A stretch of 64,000 nucleotides of DNA from Hofstenia miamia (taxonomy: Eukaryota; Xenacoelomorpha; Acoela; Hofsteniidae), in the NCBI GenBank assembly GCA_900660155.1, contig CABFPE010000009.1:2429168-2493167 (forward strand), written 5' to 3'. The notes beneath the pieces were generated by a model, which worked only from the letters and a program-made list of their open reading frames with translations, was not told the origin of the DNA and made no database searches. This document shows, in pieces, positions 58,496 to 64,000 of the stretch. The stretch's first letter is position 1, and each line of letters starts with the position of its first letter. The translations under genes were made by a program, and so were the position numbers.

Positions 58496-58501
58496 AATAA
58501 A
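58496..58501 (+). promoter_or_regulatory. Polyadenylation signal AATAAA
   Basis: Canonical hexamer about 240 bases after the stop of the IGFBP-domain gene, followed by a T-rich and GTTGTTTG-containing stretch. An (ATTT)n run precedes it at 58420-58442. Confidence 0.55.
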
Positions 58502-60755
58502 GGCTGTTGTTTGATTTGAATGGTTTGAATCATGCCTATTAACGTACCAAAAAATGTTTGCAACCAGGGTTGAACGACAACTTGCAGAAAAGTGAAACTT
58601 TAATTCTTTAAAAAGTTACTGCATACTGTGTTTTGAAATTTTAATATAATCATTTTTTTCTTAATTGGATACTTCTCATAAAAAAGTGTTTTGGTGGGTG
58701 CGGAGGGCGCATCAATATCTCATTCGCCTAGTGCGCAATTTAGCCTACCACCGGCCCTGTTGATGCTCAAGTTGAGCGAAATATGTATTTCTTAGTTTAA
58801 TGTTTTTGTAATAATTACTAAAAATCCTTAGCAACAATGAATCAAAAGTTTATTTGGGCGTGAATGAAAGGAGAGAATACATGGAGACAATTTTCTATCT
58901 TGTGGAATTTTCATATTTTAGATAATTTTAATGGTTTGTGAATAAACGTTTTTTAAGTTTCGGCTTTTTGGCATATCGTCATCCCTGGTATAAGTGCAGG
59001 TGAATGATGTTCCAAATTTTCAGTAATTATATTCTAAACACGTTATTATATCTGTCCAATTAAAAGAAGTGTCTGTTGGGATTGACATATTGCAAAATAA
59101 TTTAGATGCTTCGGTTTAATCATGTTATTAATAGAGACTAAGCGTTTATCATCCAACTTAGATATGCATAATTTTTATATTTCAGTGACGCCAATAATCT
59201 CTCAAATTTTTGAACGAATAGTCGTCCAAAAATTCATATACCCTATTCTTAATTAGTGTTGGCCTATGAATACGTTTGCATACAGAAAAGGAAGGAACAC
59301 GACAGGTTTGCAGTTGTAAGCCTCTTCACACAACAACCAATACAGCACAGCAGCAAAAGACTGTTGCGTCAGACAACAGACACAACACGACACAACAAAG
59401 TCAAGAATTAATTCGTAAAATTTCCTCTAAAAGAAGAGGCTCAAGGAAACAAAAGCTAAGCCATTCTTCCTACACCAAAATATACCTTGTCAATTAGAGT
59501 CCTACTAGTACGTGTCTAAAAAAATAAAATACGCTACCGCACCAATTTGAACTAACATTTGGATCGGTGTAATATCTCAATTAGTATTCAATTAAATTAC
59601 AAGAGATTTTGTCATTAAATTTTGTATCTCTTTATTCGCAAATATAATTATTGAATTTAATAAAATCGAAAATTTATGCAATTACTACATATATCCAAAA
59701 TACCGTAAGGAAGCACTTGTTGGTTAACCTTAAGTAGCCTAGCGTCCGTTTTAAAGGACAAAAAATGATTTTTAAAGAATTTTCTCTGAGTCAGAGCCTA
59801 TTAGCAAATTTAAAAATCTTGGGGCATAGGTACATCTATTGGGAATCATGCTTTAATAGAGTGTTGGAAATTTCTCATTAAAGATTAACACGATTTCTTT
59901 GAAAATTTCATGTAATTATAAGGTTTTGAACCCATAGAAGCAACAAAGAATTTTTCTTGATATGTACAAAGATATTGCAAACCCATTAAGGCGTGCCGTG
60001 CGCAAATTCAGAGGTATTACGGTTGTAGAATTCGCGCAACAGCATGCCCTGAGAGGACAAGACCAGCGGGCGGATTTTGAGCAAAGATAGAGGAGACTCT
60101 CTTCTATCATGTGGTGCTTTCCGATTTAACATAGCATTAATAAATTTTGCACTATAAGCGTTTAAATGTTTTTTTATAGGATTACAAATTTTTTTTACAA
60201 ATCCCAGTGCTATTTAAGATTATACGTGAATGTAACCTTTTCAAAAATTTAACTTCAATATTAAACACACTAAAATATGCAATTGGTTTGTCTGTGATAG
60301 ACACTTCAGAAAAATCGAAAACATCACTCTAAACTACTAATAAATTTTCAAATATTCAAACTTGGGCGATTTTCATATTTTGAGGAAATCGTGTACTGAA
60401 ATAATAATAAATTAAGTTCTTAAGAAGCACATACTTGACTGGACTGTTTAATATTTTTTCTTCTCATAGAAGATTTTTGTTTTCCACACCTATCCCACTG
60501 CATGACCAATTATCATACTAATTGTATCCCTTACATATGGCTGTCCCATAACTTTCCTTGATTACTGATATAATACATGTATATATATTTTATTCAAACA
60601 TATTTTGTAAATAGAACGCAAATTACCCTAAAATCTAGCAACTGTCATTGTATTTCCAAATCATTTACTATTGATTGTCGCATTGAAATTATGATTAATT
60701 CCAAAAATACCAGCTACCGAACTGTCTTTAATATACTATATTTTCAAATTCTTTT
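58502..60755. other. Spacer, with a possible hAT-like end near 58.75 kb
   Basis: No gene recognised. At 58685-58760 a GC-richer stretch reads, on the minus strand, CAGGGCCGGTGGTAGGC, a style common for hAT ends; a partner CAGGG lies at about 58566, but the match is too short to assert an element. A Thr/Gln-rich frame at 59276-59497 has no recognisable domain. Confidence 0.35.
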
Positions 60756-61466
60756 ATGGGTTTAAAAAAAAAAATTCCACCCCTATAGAAATTTTCAAAA
60801 CACGTATACAAATTTTTATAAAATTTTAAAAATCCCACATTTTGAAAAATTTTTAGTCAAAATTAAAAGGGAAAAAATTTAAAAGCTAAAATAAAACATT
60901 TTCAAAAGGGTTTAACTCATTTTCATGAAATTGCCCTCTACACCCTTTTCCGTTTAATTTATCAAAAATAAAGGAAAATTTATGAAAAATCACAAAAGTT
61001 TTATCAAAAGATTTTTTTAAATATATTTTTTTAAATTTTTAAACCCATTTTTTAAAATGTCTACATGCATTTTTAAACAGTTTTTTTAGCTAAAATCATA
61101 TGAAATTTTAGTAAAATGGGAATTTCACAAACACCCCTTTTACAGAAAGAAAAAAAGAGCAAACCAAAAAAATTGGAAATCGAAAAAAAATTTAATTATG
61201 TATAAACCTTTTTTGGATAGCAAAACATATTTAAATTTTCTATTTAAATTTTTTTCTATGTTTTACTCATGAGACAAATTTAAAAGGGGCTTTTTCAAAA
61301 TTAAATGACAGTTTATCAAAATTAAATAAAAAAAGGGTAGTTATCAGAAATACTTTATTTACAATGTTGCAAGATTTTCAAAGCCTTTGTTAGTGCTTGA
61401 TATCATATAAAAAAGCCAAAAAATTTAAACAAAAAGGGCTAAATTTTTATATATATATATATAAAN
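60756..61466. other. Low-quality stretch with inflated homopolymers, ending at a single N
   Basis: From about 60760 to the N at 61466 nearly every mono-nucleotide run of all four bases is lengthened (AAAA, TTTTT, CCC, GGG). The frequency is much higher than on either side. This looks like uncorrected homopolymer error at a contig end rather than biology. Confidence 0.6.
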
Positions 61467-61689
61467 TTGCAAATTCATAATACTGATATTAAAGATGCTT
61501 GTGGTAAGTTTCGTTTTAATATCATAATAGAATTCACAGTTAGGTAGCTAGATGCGGAAATCCTCCTCCCCATGGCTAAGGAGCCCCAACAACCCAGGAA
61601 AATAGTTAAGGAAGATTTCCTTAAATGTTCTGTCTGACTTTGACCTCAGCCTAGATGTAATAATGAAAATATACATATTATTATTTTGT

Positions 61690-61745
61690 TAATATATATA
61701 TATATATATATATATATGAGATATGTTATATATATATATATATTA
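61690..61745. repeat. (AT)n microsatellites
   Basis: Two close AT runs (about 61692-61717 and 61731-61743) separated by a short GAGATATGTT-type spacer. Confidence 0.85.
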
Positions 61746-61924
61746 GAGATAAGCTATATAAATTCATTTAGTCTATAAGCACTTGTTGATGCATTTAACC
61801 ACTTATGGGTCATCGACAGAATATAATATTACGGCAAATAAAAATTTACAAAAATACTACACTAATTAAAAAATCATATATAAATGCATTAACTAAAATA
61901 AATAAGTTCTGTTGATGTAATTAA

Positions 61925-62057
61925 CGTAATTGTTTAAAATATTATTATGATCTTCTATCTTTAGTATAATTGTTTCTGCTATTTTAGTGTTCTTTGTTCT
62001 TGTGATGTCAAAATTAGTTTCTTTAAGTTCGTTAGGATGTTGGTAGATTTCTTTGTT

Positions 62058-62062
<5 letters not shown>
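61925..62062 (-). other. Unassigned open segment
   Basis: The minus strand is open for about 50 codons with protein-like composition (EIYQHPNELKETNFDITRTK, then KIAETIILKIEDHNN) and no Met. It is not recognised. It could be part of a retroelement or chance. Confidence 0.25.
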
Positions 62063-62109
<47 letters not shown>

Positions 62110-62110
62110 A
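62060..62110. repeat. Compound (AT)n(AG)n microsatellite
   Basis: About 31 bases of AT repeat followed by about 20 bases of AG repeat. Confidence 0.95.
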
Positions 62111-62479
62111 ATTGTCACGTATATTTACAAAGTAATATACATGTATACAGATATACAGAACTATTCTACAAAATCAAATGTAACGAATATCATTTAAAAA
62201 ACCAACTCTCTTTTGTAATATGTAAATATCAGTCAAGAAACTTGGTTGGTGAAGGTGTGTACTAGAGCCCTGTTAGGTGCATTGATTTTGCACCGTACCG
62301 CAGTGAGTGGGGTGCGGTGGCGAGTTTTTTTCTATTTCTTTGGCTATTGGAGGTATAGCGAAAATTATTCATTTTCATTTAAATTTTTTGTCATTATCAC
62401 AAAGACATACAAACGGAAATTTTAAAAAATATTGTAATGGTTAAATTATGTAAAAAGTCCTTAGATATATTTTATTTAG

Positions 62480-62634
62480 GATCAATTAAGAGAAGCTACA
62501 GCTAAAGCATTAAATCTCATGCCAGTTAAAATCCTGCACAAGGAAGATATCGAGATGTCGTGTGATCATGACAGCTGTTCAATCTGCTTGGAATTGTTTA
62601 AAGTGAGAGATCCCGTCAGAGTACTGCCTTGTCA
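62480..62634 (+). CDS. Goliath-like exon: juxtamembrane segment and first half of RING
   Basis: Acceptor ATTTAG, donor GTAAGT. Reads DQLREATAKALNLMPVKILH, then CSICLELFKVRDPVRVLPC, then the first two bases of Gln. The pre-RING stretch parallels RRLGDAAKKAISKL...KKGD of RNF130. Confidence 0.9.
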
Positions 62635-63054
62635 GTAAGTAGTTTTCTAAAAACAAATTCTACCGAAATAGATAGTCGCTGACAAACTCAATGCCTCAAT
62701 GGCGTTTTATTGTTTTGATATATTTATTTAGGGCGTGAAAAAATGTAACAAATGATGCTGTAAGATTCAGGTCAGGCGGGTTTGGTCACTTTTTACAATT
62801 ATTTTCGTTTTATAAAGAAAATGGCAATTCTCATTTATAAGAGAAATACCATTATGTGATTGTGCAGTTTAAATTCTATTTTCCTTAAATTTTCTAGAAT
62901 GTAAAGGAATTTATATGTACTTCTCTCAATAGTGTGTGTGTGTGTGTGTTTGTTTAGGCATCAATTTCACTCAGTTTGTGTTGATCAGTGGTTGCGGGAG
63001 AAGCAGAGTTGTCCAAACTGCAAACTCAATATTCTAAAAGCTTTCGGCTTAGAG
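62480..63054 (+). CDS. Goliath/RNF130-type RING-H2 E3 ubiquitin ligase, two internal exons
   Basis: Goliath-family proteins (RNF128/GRAIL, RNF130, RNF150, fly Goliath) are endosomal membrane E3 ligases with a signal peptide, PA domain, one TM and a cytosolic RING-H2. Two exons here (62480-62634 and 62958-63054) give a complete RING-H2: CSICLELF, VRVLPCQHQFHSVCVDQW, then CPNCKLNILKAFGLE. The zinc ligands follow C-x2-C, C-x-H-x2-H-x2-C and C-x2-C. The signature KLNILKAxG right after the RING is specific to this family. The intron is phase 2 with GTAAGT and TTTAG borders. The PA and TM exons should lie upstream on the plus strand but I did not find them in this window. The 3' exons would lie beyond 63054, probably outside. 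Gene is partial, apparently intact. Confidence 0.9.
62958..63054 (+). CDS. Goliath-like exon: second half of RING
   Basis: A (GT)n-rich polypyrimidine-poor acceptor (GTTTAG) precedes it; donor GTGAGC. Reads HQFHSVCVDQWLREKQ then SCPNCKLNILKAFGLE, completing the zinc-binding set. Confidence 0.92.
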
Positions 63055-64000
63055 GTGAGCTTATGAAATTCACTTAATTTGCATGAATTATCATCAATAT
63101 ATACAATTCTTTGCATAGCTATTGCATTTCTAAACATGTTTTTGGGAATGAAAGAGCGTTACTATAACACCCTTGTCAAATTATGTTTGTAAAAAAAAAT
63201 AATCGTATATATTTATCTGCATTATATTTTATAGTGATTATTATATACTTAAATTTCAATTTGAAAATTTTTAGTTTTACTAAATGTATGATTTTTCATT
63301 GAAAATTACAATATAGTGCCATCGTATTTTTATAATATATAATTGTATTTGCACTGCTTTTCGAATGGGCTCTACATTTTGTTATTTATTTTTGTACTTC
63401 TTTTGTTTTGTTATTCTTATTGGAACATTAGACTATATTTTTTGTTGCGCAGAGTAAGTCGTATACTTAAAAACCATGGCACTTTCTATTTAATTGTTGA
63501 GAAATAACTAATTTGCGACGAAATTGTGCGGTCGGGTGTATTTTCATTCAAATATGTTATATTTCTTTGAATTTATTTATTAACATCTGTACTTAAGTGT
63601 TCCATAATTCTTTTTTTGGAAGTAATCAAAACCCGGGTTGAGATACTTAAAAAGAAGCATAATGAATCTCTAAGAAATATAATTTTCTTAGTTTTGTACA
63701 TACGGTTTTTAGGTACTGTTTTTTTTCAAATTCGTATGGAATTTTATGAAGAGTTTGGAAATTAATTTTTTGGAATTCTACCATTCGTACTTTCATAACC
63801 AACTTTCTACCGAAAAAGTAGCAAATTTTGCATTTTGTTTACGTGTATGAAACGAACAAAGAATGTTGATAAGTTTATCATTATTCAATGTTTGCAACTG
63901 TATGTGGTTATCAGTAATTTTTTAGAATTTTGAAGTGGTTCTGTGTCAGACTTGTCAGCCGTAATTTCTAAACTTGGCTCGCCTCGTTTAAATTTTGAGT
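63055..64000. other. Intron or downstream sequence, no exon found
   Basis: No further RNF-type coding exon recognised before the window ends. Confidence 0.4.

Noticed and set aside
1-64000. CRISPR arrays, bacterial operons, tRNA and rRNA genes
   Set aside because: No spacer-repeat arrays, no cloverleaf with a proper T-loop, no ribosomal RNA landmarks; the tandem array at 15 kb has contiguous 280-bp units with no spacers.

Overview
The window is AT-rich animal DNA, almost certainly from an invertebrate metazoan. It has short exons separated by long introns with GT-AG borders, many decayed DNA transposons and LINEs, (AT)n microsatellites, one 454-base N run and four single-N joins. Nothing suggests bacterial, viral or organellar DNA, and the species cannot be named from sequence alone.

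Three host genes can be supported. (1) A gene on the minus strand covers 50614 down to 25086 and encodes an MFSD1-like major-facilitator transporter. I built it from ten coding exons by exon-to-exon match to the family and by splice phase. Its introns hold most of the transposon debris between 25 and 50 kb. One junction, around 33.44 kb, does not resolve with ordinary splicing. (2) A small secreted protein with a single 12-cysteine IGFBP N-terminal domain lies on the plus strand at 57909-58253. (3) Two internal exons on the plus strand at 62480-63054 encode the RING-H2 finger of a Goliath/RNF130-type E3 ligase. The rest of that gene is not visible here. A possible acidic last exon (minus, 19486-19554) is the only weaker host candidate.

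Layout. 0-6.6 kb: mostly featureless, with a hAT-like MITE (3.4-4.25 kb) and two tiny palindromic inserts, each bounded by direct repeats. 6.8-8.5 kb: decayed R2-like LINE. 10.36-11.8 kb: Gag fossil of an LTR retrotransposon beside a 330-bp duplication around a single N. 11.93-13.55 kb: complete but dead Tc1-like transposon. 13.67-14.5 kb: pogo/mariner-superfamily element with DD41D spacing. 14.97-15.85 kb: 280-bp tandem array. 16-25 kb: LINE copies, MITEs and spacer. 25-50.6 kb: the MFSD1-like gene, with hAT, Tc1 and LINE fragments in its introns. 51.4-57.3 kb: LINE graveyard. 57.9-58.5 kb: IGFBP-domain gene. 58.5-62.4 kb: spacer, including a low-quality homopolymer-rich stretch. 62.5-63.1 kb: RING exons.

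The host genes look unrelated in function: one lysosomal-type transporter, one secreted protein and one membrane-linked ubiquitin ligase. No operon-like or cassette-like system is evident.
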